A model generated the notes under the pieces. The model did not search any database. It was not told where the DNA came from and was given only the letters and a program-made list of their open reading frames with translations. From Spirochaetaceae bacterium (GTDB lineage: Bacteria > Spirochaetota > Spirochaetia > Treponematales > Breznakiellaceae), in contig JAITHF010000066.1 of the NCBI GenBank assembly GCA_031280115.1, positions 1 through 7,988 on the forward strand: a DNA stretch of 7,988 nt, given 5' to 3'. Position numbers and translations under genes: made by a program. Positions 1 through 5,116 of this stretch are shown here, piece after piece (position 1 is the first letter of the stretch; the number at the start of each line of letters is the position of its first letter).

Positions 1-126
1 ATTTTGCGCGCAAGAAACTTTATTTTGCGCGCAAGAAACATTATTTTGCGCGCAAGAAACTTTATTTTGCGCGCAAGAAACTTTATTTTGCGCGCAAGAA
101 ACTTTATTTTGCGCGCAAAGAAAACG
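1..126. repeat. Tandem array of six 21-bp units with palindromic core
   Basis: Units begin at 1, 22, 43, 64, 85 and 106, an exact 21-bp period. Five are nearly identical; the second has a single change (aaca for aact). The sixth diverges at its right end. Each unit contains the perfect 10-bp palindrome TTGCGCGCAA flanked by A/T-rich sequence. In the last unit the palindrome grows to 12 bp (TTTGCGCGCAAA). The array starts at the window edge, so more copies may lie to the left. A period of two helical turns puts every palindrome on the same DNA face, which suits cooperative binding by a dimeric protein. A neutral minisatellite is the alternative. No direct-repeat/spacer alternation is seen, so it is not CRISPR. 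Confidence 0.95.
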
Positions 127-156
127 TTTTGAGGACAAGAAAAAGTATTTTTATAG

Positions 157-170
157 AGGGCCCGCGCCCT
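157..170 (-). terminator. Possible terminator hairpin of the minus-strand gene group
   Basis: Read on the minus strand, the stem AGGGC/GCCCT with a 4-nt loop overlaps the TAG stop of the 128-aa gene. It is followed by an A/T-rich stretch whose run of five Ts comes about 12 nt later. The stem is only 5 bp and the T tract is not adjacent, so this is a weak intrinsic terminator candidate. Confidence 0.35.
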
Positions 171-555
171 AGGGCTTGCGGGAGCTCTCGAACCATTCGA
201 TGCAGTCAACGCCCTTTTCCCGCAGCCACCTGCTTACCAGGTGGCGGTGTGAAAAGAGCGCCTCTTTCACCCGGGGTTCCCGGTCCCAACAGACCAGGGT
301 GAAATTGTCAAAGGCATCAAGCCCCAGAAGCCGGCAGACCCCTGCTGAAACCGCCTCTATTGTCAGGCTGGCAAGGACGTCTTTGGTATATATCTTGGCG
401 TATTCCGCGACTGTCAGGTTCCGCTTGCTTTCAAGCCGTTCCGGCGGGGTTAAAAGCTCGTACACCGGAATATGCACGATATCCGGCATAGTAAGCGAAA
501 TAGCGATCGGGTTCGGCACTTTGTTTACATGAAAAAAACCGCACGTATATATCAT
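169..555 (-). CDS. DUF488-like small protein
   Basis: A 128-aa protein. The ATG at 555 is preferred over the longer frame starting at 636, because 636 would overlap the upstream gene by 68 bp, while 555 begins 13 bp after that gene's stop with an AAGG stretch upstream. It opens with MIYTCGFF, like the IYTIGY-type first strand of DUF488 proteins. A later stretch (F85 to W121) has LVCW, a charged linker, then SHRHLVSRWLREKGVDCIEW, which matches the family's C-terminal Cys/CHR-type motif followed by a helix and strand. C89 is kept, but the usual Cys of CHR is Ser102 here (SHRH). The biochemical role of DUF488 is poorly defined. It is the last of three closely spaced minus-strand genes. The assignment comes from motif resemblance, not a search. 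Confidence 0.7.
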   Translation of the reverse strand: MIYTCGFFHVNKVPNPIAISLTMPDIVHIPVYELLTPPERLESKRNLTVAEYAKIYTKDVLASLTIEAVSAGVCRLLGLDAFDNFTLVCWDREPRVKEALFSHRHLVSRWLREKGVDCIEWFESSRKP

Positions 556-568
556 CAGGCCCGCCTTG

Positions 569-1081
569 TCAGCTCCCCCCGGCCTCAAGGTTTTCCCGGG
601 GCATAGGGCTTGGGGCAGGGAACGCACTGTATTCATACGCCAAAAGGCGCAGGACCGTATCCCCGTCTAACGCATCGATAAACCGCGCGAACCTGTCCGG
701 CGTAAAAAGGCCGGCTAAGTACCCGCCGCTATAGTAGGACTTGACAGAGCGTTCCTTAAAGGCGTCCACATAGGACTGTGTCCGCTTCTGTATAGCCGTA
801 TAGAGAGACACCATGCCCTCTTGGGTATTTTCAAGGGTAACGCCTTTATACCGCAGGGTATCTTGATCGCTGTCAATCTCAAGGTCATCAAGAAAGCCCG
901 GCGGGTCAGGCGGCAGAAACTCCTGTATCCGGCGCCCCTCGGGCCCGCCGGCGGCGCAGATGAACGACGCCGCGTCAGACCTGCCCATAAGCTCCACAAG
1001 TTCATCCCGCAGCAGCGAGCGGTCCGGGCCTCCCGGTCCCGCCGTTTTTACAGCTGCCTGTTTTACCGTATTATTCGTCAT
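569..1081 (-). CDS. Hypothetical protein, 170 aa
   Basis: I do not recognise the family. The start at 1081 (MTNNTVKQ) follows a strong Shine-Dalgarno (GAGAAGGGGG, about 5 nt away) and comes 22 bp after the stop of the upstream gene. A longer frame from 1138 would overlap that gene and lacks such a site. The protein is soluble, with no signal peptide or membrane segment. Residues 1-25 look disordered. Residues 22-45 could form a helix. An acidic stretch (FLDDLEIDSDQD, 63-74) precedes a basic, Tyr-rich helical region (residues 90-125, with YLAGLF at 121-126). The tail (154-170) is Pro/Gly-rich. It is the middle gene of the three-gene minus-strand group. Confidence 0.72.
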   Translation of the reverse strand: MTNNTVKQAAVKTAGPGGPDRSLLRDELVELMGRSDAASFICAAGGPEGRRIQEFLPPDPPGFLDDLEIDSDQDTLRYKGVTLENTQEGMVSLYTAIQKRTQSYVDAFKERSVKSYYSGGYLAGLFTPDRFARFIDALDGDTVLRLLAYEYSAFPAPSPMPRENLEAGGS

Positions 1082-1103
1082 AAAATCCCCCTTCTCAGGA
1101 TGC

Positions 1104-1367
1104 CTAGGCCCGGGCGAGCGCCTGCCGCAGGGTTTCAAGGGTTATGGTTTCCCGGGTTTCCCCGAACCGCAGCACCTGTTCGCGGTATTCCATCATCTCG
1201 TCTTCGGACATACAGCCCATGCAGGAGTCCTCCCCGTCATCGCCGCCGCCTGCTGCCTGATATATCCGAACCGTTACATACCGCGTGCCGGCAACTTCGG
1301 TTATGTCCCTGACAACCGCCTTTTCCTCTCCGTTACGGAGGTAAAAAAAATCCCCTATATGTATCAT
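1104..1367 (-). CDS. Hypothetical small acidic protein with CxxC, 87 aa
   Basis: First gene of the minus-strand group; family not recognised. Residues 1-36 look like a small beta-rich domain (MIHIGDFFYLRNGEEKAVV, then RYVTVRIY). A Gly/Asp-rich linker (40-48) leads to a CxxC pair (C49, C52) in an acidic setting (GEDSCMGCMSEDEMM), then a helical C-terminus. The CxxC could bind metal or be redox active, but it is a single pair. The ATG at 1367 is the only plausible start I find. It has no Shine-Dalgarno, and a TATAAT lies 7 bp upstream, consistent with leaderless translation. The next gene follows 22 bp after its stop. Confidence 0.7.
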   Translation of the reverse strand: MIHIGDFFYLRNGEEKAVVRDITEVAGTRYVTVRIYQAAGGGDDGEDSCMGCMSEDEMMEYREQVLRFGETRETITLETLRQALARA

Positions 1368-1374
1368 ATTTCTA

Positions 1375-1380
1375 ATTATA
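1375..1380 (-). promoter_or_regulatory. Candidate -10 box (TATAAT) for the minus-strand genes
   Basis: A perfect TATAAT on the minus strand, separated by 7 bp from the ATG at 1367. Transcription would begin at or within a base or two of the start codon. The best -35 at 16-18 bp spacing is poor (TGGTAA or GGTAAC). This is a consensus match only. Confidence 0.4.
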
Positions 1381-1389
1381 CACCCTAAA

Positions 1390-1450
1390 CCGCCGGCGTT
1401 ACCAGTGCGGGGGGGGCCTTGAGGCGCGTTGTCTCCGGCGGCGCTTTTTT
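1390..1450 (+). promoter_or_regulatory. GC-rich inverted repeat plus T-run upstream of the copper operon
   Basis: CCGCCGG (1390-1396) is complementary to CCGGCGG (1435-1441). Alternatively, AGGCGC (1422-1427) can pair with GCGCTT (1441-1446), with one G-U pair, running directly into six Ts (1445-1450). The two pairings share the 3' arm and exclude each other. This lies 50-110 bp before the first copper gene, with no plus-strand gene upstream to terminate. A leader attenuator is one reading if transcription starts further left. A regulator operator or chance in GC-rich DNA are others. Confidence 0.3.
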
Positions 1451-1478
1451 ATGTTTTTGCATTGTAACTTAATAATAC
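1449..1478 (+). promoter_or_regulatory. Weak candidate promoter for the copper operon
   Basis: This A/T-rich stretch between GC-rich flanks contains TAATAC (1473-1478) as a possible -10, with TTATGT (1449-1454) 18 bp upstream as a poor -35. If used, it would start transcription about 15-20 bp before the first coding start. An AGGA at 1491-1494 would then serve as the ribosome site. Confidence 0.25.
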
Positions 1479-1502
1479 CTCAGCCGTTTTAGGAATTGAG
1501 CA

Positions 1503-3428
1503 TTGATTATGGAAACAATAAAGACAACAAACAGCGTATTATACGTTACCGGCATGACCTGCGGGGCCTGCCAAAAACGGGTTGAAACAAAACTGCGCTC
1601 CCTTGCGGGCGTCCAGCAGGCAGCCGTTGATTTTGCCGCCGGCACGGTCTTGGTGGCGTATGACCCGTCTCTTGTTACCGTGCGGGACATGGCCGGAAAG
1701 CTCGAAGCCGCAGGCTACGGCCTGAGCGAAAGCCCTCCGTCATCCCCGTCCACGCGGGCGCGCTCCCTCTTAGGGGCCCTCCTCCTCATCGCGGCCCTGG
1801 CGGCGCTGGCCCGGGCCCTGGGGGTAAGCGGCCTTACCGCGGCCTTCCCCCTTGCGGAAGCAGGCGCGGCCTATCACCTCCTCTTTGTCGTGGGGCTCAT
1901 AACTTCGGCGCACTGCGCGGCCATGTGCGGGGGGATAAACGTCTCCCAGACCCTAGGCGCCCCCCAAACAGGCGGCGCGGCGCTCCAGGTCCTTATGCCG
2001 GGTATCCTCTATAACGGCGGCAGGGTTGTTTCCTACACCCTGACCGGCGCGGCGGTGGGCGCGTTAGGCCAGGCCGTACAACTCAGCGGCGCGGCCCAGG
2101 GGGCGATACAGCTTGCTGCCGGCGCCTTTATGCTGGGTATGGGGCTCAATATGCTCGGCCTCACCCCGGAACTACGGAAGATAGGGCAGGCTGTACAGCG
2201 CGGGTCCCGGCGCATCCTCCCGCCGAAACCGGCTTTTCTCCCTGAGATTCCCCCAATTTTTAAGACAAGCCCCCTTATTCTCGGGCTTTTGAACGGCCTT
2301 CTGCCCTGCGGCCCCTTGCAAGCCATGCAGGTCTACGCCCTCTCAACCGGAAGCCCCGTGAAAGGCGCCCTCTCAATGCTGATTTTCAGCCTCGGCACCC
2401 TGCCGCTCATGTTCGGCGTCAGCGCCCTCAGCTCCCTCCTGCGTAACCGCAGGATGGGCCCGGGACTCGGCTCCCGGGTTATCAAAGCCGGCGCCGTGCT
2501 GGTAGGGGCTATGGGAGTTACGATGATGGCAAACGGCTGGAACCTTGGGGGCTTTTCCCTGTCCGGCCTGCTCCCGCCTTTTGCTGCGCCCCTGCCGGCT
2601 TCCCCTGTTTCCCCTGTTTCCCCTGTTTCCTCAGCGCCCCCTGTTTCCGGCGCCGGAAGCGCTGCAAGCCCGCAGGAACCGGCTGCTGCTGACGGAGCCC
2701 AGTATATCAGCTCGGTATTACAGCCCGGGCGCTACCCGTCGATTACGGTGCAGGCGGGGATTCCGGTGAAGTGGGTGATTGACGCGCCGCCTCGAAGCAT
2801 TAACGGGTGCAATAACCGGATGTTTATCCGGCAGTACCAGATTGAGCACCGGTTCGCCTTGGGGGAGAACGTGATTGAGTTTACGCCGGAAAAGCCGGGG
2901 AAGGTTCCGTACAGCTGTTGGATGGGCATGATTAGAGGCACTATAACCGTGGTTTCTCCGGACGCGGCGGCGGGGGCGGGGGTGGAAAATAGCCAAAATA
3001 ACGAAGATAACGAAGATAACGAAAAAATACCGGAACTCTCGGATGTCCGGCTCGACCTTGGCGCTGTAGCAGTGGCGCGGATGGCCGGCGGGGGGTATCA
3101 AGAGGTGGAAATCGAGCTGGCTGACAACGGGTTTAAGCCTGCGCTGGTGGTGGCGGCGCGGGGTATTGAGGCGCGCTGGATTATCAAGAAGAATTCGCTT
3201 GATCCCGGGAGCGGGGCGCTTTTGGTGCCTGCGTACCGGGCAGAAGCGCCGCTTGAGGACGGAGAGAATGTGGTACGCTTTATACCGGAGGGGGATTTCT
3301 TGTTCTCCACGGCTGACTTGGTATTTTATGGGTATGTGAAGGTGGTGGACCGGCTTGAGGATGTGAATATCGAGGCCATAAAAGCGGCGTTAGCCGAAGC
3401 CTCCCTGCAAGAGGCGCAGATTCCTTGA
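1503..3428 (+). CDS. HMA-TauE/SafE-cupredoxin fusion membrane protein
   Basis: A 641-aa protein from TTG 1503 (AGGA 8 nt upstream); ATG 1509, two codons later, is equally possible. Residues 12-73 are a heavy-metal-associated domain with GMTCGAC (C20, C23), which binds Cu(I). After a Pro/Ser linker come hydrophobic segments (about 88-105, 123-135, 165-215, 256-280, 288-312, 328-345) forming a TauE/SafE or DsbD-like membrane domain, with the signatures HCAAMCGGI (137-145) and NGLLPCGP (264-271). A low-complexity linker (362-395, PVS repeats) leads to a cupredoxin-like domain (about 402-484) with NGCN (C436) and YSCWMGM (C472, M474, M476), likely copper ligands. A second domain (about 531-616) has a similar fold pattern but no Cys. 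Proteins of this build occur beside copper ATPases and are often annotated only as sulfite exporters. Copper handling or reductant transfer is inferred here; sulfite export is unlikely. Confidence 0.92.
   Translation: MIMETIKTTNSVLYVTGMTCGACQKRVETKLRSLAGVQQAAVDFAAGTVLVAYDPSLVTVRDMAGKLEAAGYGLSESPPSSPSTRARSLLGALLLIAALAALARALGVSGLTAAFPLAEAGAAYHLLFVVGLITSAHCAAMCGGINVSQTLGAPQTGGAALQVLMPGILYNGGRVVSYTLTGAAVGALGQAVQLSGAAQGAIQLAAGAFMLGMGLNMLGLTPELRKIGQAVQRGSRRILPPKPAFLPEIPPIFKTSPLILGLLNGLLPCGPLQAMQVYALSTGSPVKGALSMLIFSLGTLPLMFGVSALSSLLRNRRMGPGLGSRVIKAGAVLVGAMGVTMMANGWNLGGFSLSGLLPPFAAPLPASPVSPVSPVSSAPPVSGAGSAASPQEPAAADGAQYISSVLQPGRYPSITVQAGIPVKWVIDAPPRSINGCNNRMFIRQYQIEHRFALGENVIEFTPEKPGKVPYSCWMGMIRGTITVVSPDAAAGAGVENSQNNEDNEDNEKIPELSDVRLDLGAVAVARMAGGGYQEVEIELADNGFKPALVVAARGIEARWIIKKNSLDPGSGALLVPAYRAEAPLEDGENVVRFIPEGDFLFSTADLVFYGYVKVVDRLEDVNIEAIKAALAEASLQEAQIP
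2602..2646 (+). repeat. Coding minisatellite, CCCCTGTTT units
   Basis: The 9-bp unit CCCCTGTTT occurs at 2602, 2611 and 2620 in perfect tandem, and again at 2638. It encodes the Pro-Val-Ser repeats of the linker between the membrane and cupredoxin parts of the fusion protein. The unit is a multiple of three, so copy-number changes would lengthen or shorten the linker without breaking the frame. Confidence 0.85.
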
Positions 3429-3508
3429 AAGCAGCAGCCAAAGCGGACTTCGCAGGCGCGCGGGCGCTGCACAAGAAACACCTGCTGCTAAGGCTCAATC
3501 AAAAGAAA

Positions 3509-3515
3509 AAGGAGG
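3509..3515 (+). promoter_or_regulatory. Strong ribosome binding site fixing the start of the 33-aa gene
   Basis: AAGGAGG lies 5 nt before ATG 3521. It decides against the longer in-frame reading that begins at TTG 3425. Confidence 0.8.
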
Positions 3516-3520
3516 GCGGA

Positions 3521-3622
3521 ATGGATTTTTTAATGTCCCATTGGCATTGTTTGGCGCCGCTTGCGGCAGGCGCCGCGATACTGGTATACACCCTGGCATC
3601 TAATAAAAAAATAAAAAAATAA
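3521..3622 (+). CDS. Small membrane protein with HWHC motif, 33 aa
   Basis: The protein starts MDFLMSHWHCLAPLAAG and has one hydrophobic segment (about residues 11-27) and a basic tail (NKKIKK). The ribosome site is excellent. A cluster of possible metal ligands, M5, H7, H9 and C10, sits just before the membrane segment. The basic tail suggests that the C-terminus is cytoplasmic, which would put HWHC on the outer face. The frame can be extended upstream to TTG 3425, which overlaps the previous stop, but that stretch (LKAAAKADF...) is basic and lacks its own ribosome site. The family is not recognised. A copper-related helper role is inferred only from position between the TauE/SafE fusion and the DUF2318 gene. 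Confidence 0.7.
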   Translation: MDFLMSHWHCLAPLAAGAAILVYTLASNKKIKK

Positions 3623-3637
3623 AAAAATAAAAAAAAA
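3604..3637 (+). repeat. 8-bp poly-A tandem repeat (T followed by seven A)
   Basis: T plus seven A occurs three times (from 3604, 3612 and 3620), then T plus nine A. The array covers the last codons and stop of the 33-aa gene and ends at the GGAGG ribosome site (3639-3643) of the 48-aa gene. It is a striking A-only island in a GC-rich locus and prone to slippage. Confidence 0.9.
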
Positions 3638-3648
3638 CGGAGGCTGAT

Positions 3649-3795
3649 ATGGAGATACTTGCGGGAATTGGTATTGCCCTGGCAGTGCTGGCGGCTGTCC
3701 TGTTCACGGCAAAACGCTTTCTCAACCCCGCGAAGGGCCCCCTTCCTGACTGCTGCGGCGGGCGCCGCGCTCAGGAACAGCCGGGAAAGCGGTAA
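3649..3795 (+). CDS. Small Cys-containing membrane protein, 48 aa
   Basis: ATG 3649 follows GGAGG with 5 nt spacing; the stop is TAA at 3793-3795. The protein begins MEILAGIGIALAVLAAVLF, a single N-terminal membrane helix (about 3-20). Then come a basic AKRF stretch and a C-terminal PLPDCCGGRR with adjacent cysteines (C35, C36). This resembles the layout of FeoB-associated Cys-rich small membrane proteins (one helix plus a CCGG-type tail), but no feoB is in view. CcoS-type small proteins have a similar shape but a different acidic tail. Positive residues after the helix suggest that the Cys pair is cytoplasmic. A metal-handling role is inferred from context. Confidence 0.72.
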   Translation: MEILAGIGIALAVLAAVLFTAKRFLNPAKGPLPDCCGGRRAQEQPGKR

Positions 3796-3809
3796 CAGAC
3801 GCACACATC

Positions 3810-3827
3810 CCGCCGGATTACCGGCGG
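3810..3827 (+). other. Intergenic hairpin within the copper operon
   Basis: CCGCCGG (3810-3816) and CCGGCGG (3821-3827) form a perfect 7-bp stem with an ATTA loop. It lies between the 48-aa gene and the GGAGG site (3836-3840) of the DUF2318 gene. No T tract follows, so it is not a standard terminator. It could act as an mRNA stability or processing element. Confidence 0.6.
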
Positions 3828-3847
3828 AGTAAATAGGAGGCGCGAAC

Positions 3848-4342
3848 ATGAAGCGCAGATTATTTCGATACGGCAGGCCGGGGCTTTGCATGAGCCTCTT
3901 CCTCCTTCTCGTTGTCGGGTCCGGTTTGCCCGCGCAAACCGGTCAATTAAATGTCCTCAAGCCGGCGGCGGCGGATCGGGACTTGGTTATCCAGACCTCT
4001 GAGATTACCAGCAACGCCCTGTTCTTTCCGGTCGACGTGGCCGGCACCCGCCTTGAGGTGCTGGCAGTGAAGGCGCCGGACGGCACCATACGCACGGCCT
4101 TTAATACGTGCCAGGTGTGTTACGGCTCCGGACGGGGCTACTACCGTCAGGAAGGGACCGTGCTGGTGTGCCAGAACTGCGGGAACCGCTACCGGATGGG
4201 GCAGGTGGAAATCCGCGCAGGCGGGTGCAATCCGGTCCCTATCTTTCCGCAGGATAAGAAAGTAACCCAGTCAACCATTACGATACCCCTTGCCTATTTG
4301 ACGGACATGAAAGTCATCTTTTCCCGCTGGCGGCGGGGCTAA
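3848..4342 (+). CDS. DUF2318 domain protein, exported, five conserved Cys
   Basis: A 164-aa protein started at ATG 3848 by a TAGGAGG site 7 nt upstream. Residues 1-30 form an export signal: a basic start (MKRRLFRYGR), a hydrophobic core (LFLLLVVG), and a likely cut near LPAQ. The mature part carries the DUF2318 signature: NTCQVCYGSGRGYYR (C88, C91), VCQNCGNRYRMG (C108, C111) and GGCNPVPI (C127). DUF2318 proteins are annotated as possible Fe-S or metal-binding and are often next to FTR1/P19-type iron uptake genes. Here the neighbours are copper genes, so the five Cys may bind copper or take part in thiol chemistry outside the cytoplasm. Many family members carry N-terminal membrane helices; this one is only the terminal Cys domain behind a signal peptide. 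Family confidence is high; the metal is not known. Confidence 0.9.
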   Translation: MKRRLFRYGRPGLCMSLFLLLVVGSGLPAQTGQLNVLKPAAADRDLVIQTSEITSNALFFPVDVAGTRLEVLAVKAPDGTIRTAFNTCQVCYGSGRGYYRQEGTVLVCQNCGNRYRMGQVEIRAGGCNPVPIFPQDKKVTQSTITIPLAYLTDMKVIFSRWRRG

Positions 4343-4381
4343 ACAACTGCGGAACACCCATAAACCTAAGGAATTTTTAAT

Positions 4382-5065
4382 ATGAAGCATTTTTTTATTG
4401 CATCCCTGGCAGCGCTGGCCGCGCTTTCCTGCGAAAATCTTGATGTGGTGGGCAAGGATTCGGCTGCCTCGTTTGACAAAGTATTACAAGCCATGTCCCG
4501 GAACGTGGCGGAAGACCAGATGAACGGGGGCTGGTCCCTCAACGCGCCTGACAACAGCGCCCGCTTTATCTGGAGCAAGGACTTTTCCCAAAGCCCCATG
4601 CACGACGTGATGATAGAATTAGACGCGGCGCCGTTTCTCCAAGCGGGGCTTGATCCGGATAAACTCCCGCAAGACTACGCCTTTTACGGGGGGAAACTCA
4701 TGGTAGGCACAAAACTGGGGGAAGAAAAGCTGACCTATAAGGGGGAGCCGACCCCGCTCCTGTCGTACCAAAAGATAGTGGAGCTCAAGCGGGGCGCCCT
4801 GGGCTACCACGGGGCCCTTGACCACTACGGGATAAACCTGGGGAACGGCAACCTTTTTGAGTGGGCCAAAGACATGGCGGCCAATGATAAGGACATGGTC
4901 TTTGTGCTTAATCCGGAGCCGTTTATTGCCGCAGGGGTTGACCCGAACAGCCTGGCCGGCTGGCTCTTTGGGAAGGTAACGGTTGACGGCGAGAACGGCA
5001 ATCCCCTGGAGGTTGAGAAACTTTTAAAGCCCTTCGACCTCCCCGCTCCTGCGGGGCAGGCGTAA
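4382..5065 (+). CDS. Probable lipoprotein with internal duplication, 227 aa
   Basis: ATG 4382 follows AAGGA at 9 nt. The N-terminus MKHFFIASLAALAALSC looks like a lipoprotein signal with C17 as the lipidated residue. The box (A-L-S-C) is looser than in Proteobacteria but acceptable for spirochaetes. I do not recognise the family. The mature protein seems to repeat one unit: residues 76-115 (VMIELDAAPFLQAGLDPDKLP, then GGKLMVG) resemble 172-207 (MVFVLNPEPFIAAGVDPNSL, then FGKVTVDG). The shared core is a hydrophobic strand, PF-(I/L)-x-AG-(V/L)-DP-(D/N)-x-L, then a Gly-Lys strand. A middle segment (about 137-160) is rich in Gly, His and Tyr. There is no Cys besides C17, so any metal site would use His, Met or Asp. 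Its place between DUF2318 and copA suggests an envelope partner in metal handling, which is inference. Confidence 0.8.
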   Translation: MKHFFIASLAALAALSCENLDVVGKDSAASFDKVLQAMSRNVAEDQMNGGWSLNAPDNSARFIWSKDFSQSPMHDVMIELDAAPFLQAGLDPDKLPQDYAFYGGKLMVGTKLGEEKLTYKGEPTPLLSYQKIVELKRGALGYHGALDHYGINLGNGNLFEWAKDMAANDKDMVFVLNPEPFIAAGVDPNSLAGWLFGKVTVDGENGNPLEVEKLLKPFDLPAPAGQA

Positions 5066-5116
5066 AGCGCAGCAGGCGTAAAAGATAATAAAGGCATACA
5101 TAAAAGGCATATATAC

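Noticed and set aside
1..126. CRISPR array
   Set aside because: The 21-bp units are contiguous, with no unique spacers.
556..636. Longer start for the DUF488-like protein
   Set aside because: It would overlap the upstream gene by 68 bp, and the added residues do not look like the family's N-terminus.
960..1388. 142-aa plus-strand open frame
   Set aside because: It is antisense to two minus-strand genes with good ribosome-site or promoter support and consistent packing.
1503..3428. Plain sulfite exporter
   Set aside because: The HMA head, cupredoxin tail and copA neighbour point to metal or thiol handling; the sulfite label comes only from the family name.
3425..3520. N-terminal extension of the 33-aa gene from TTG 3425, overlapping the previous stop (TTGA)
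   Set aside because: The AAGGAGG at 3509 points to ATG 3521. The extension has no ribosome site and would put a basic stretch before the membrane helix.
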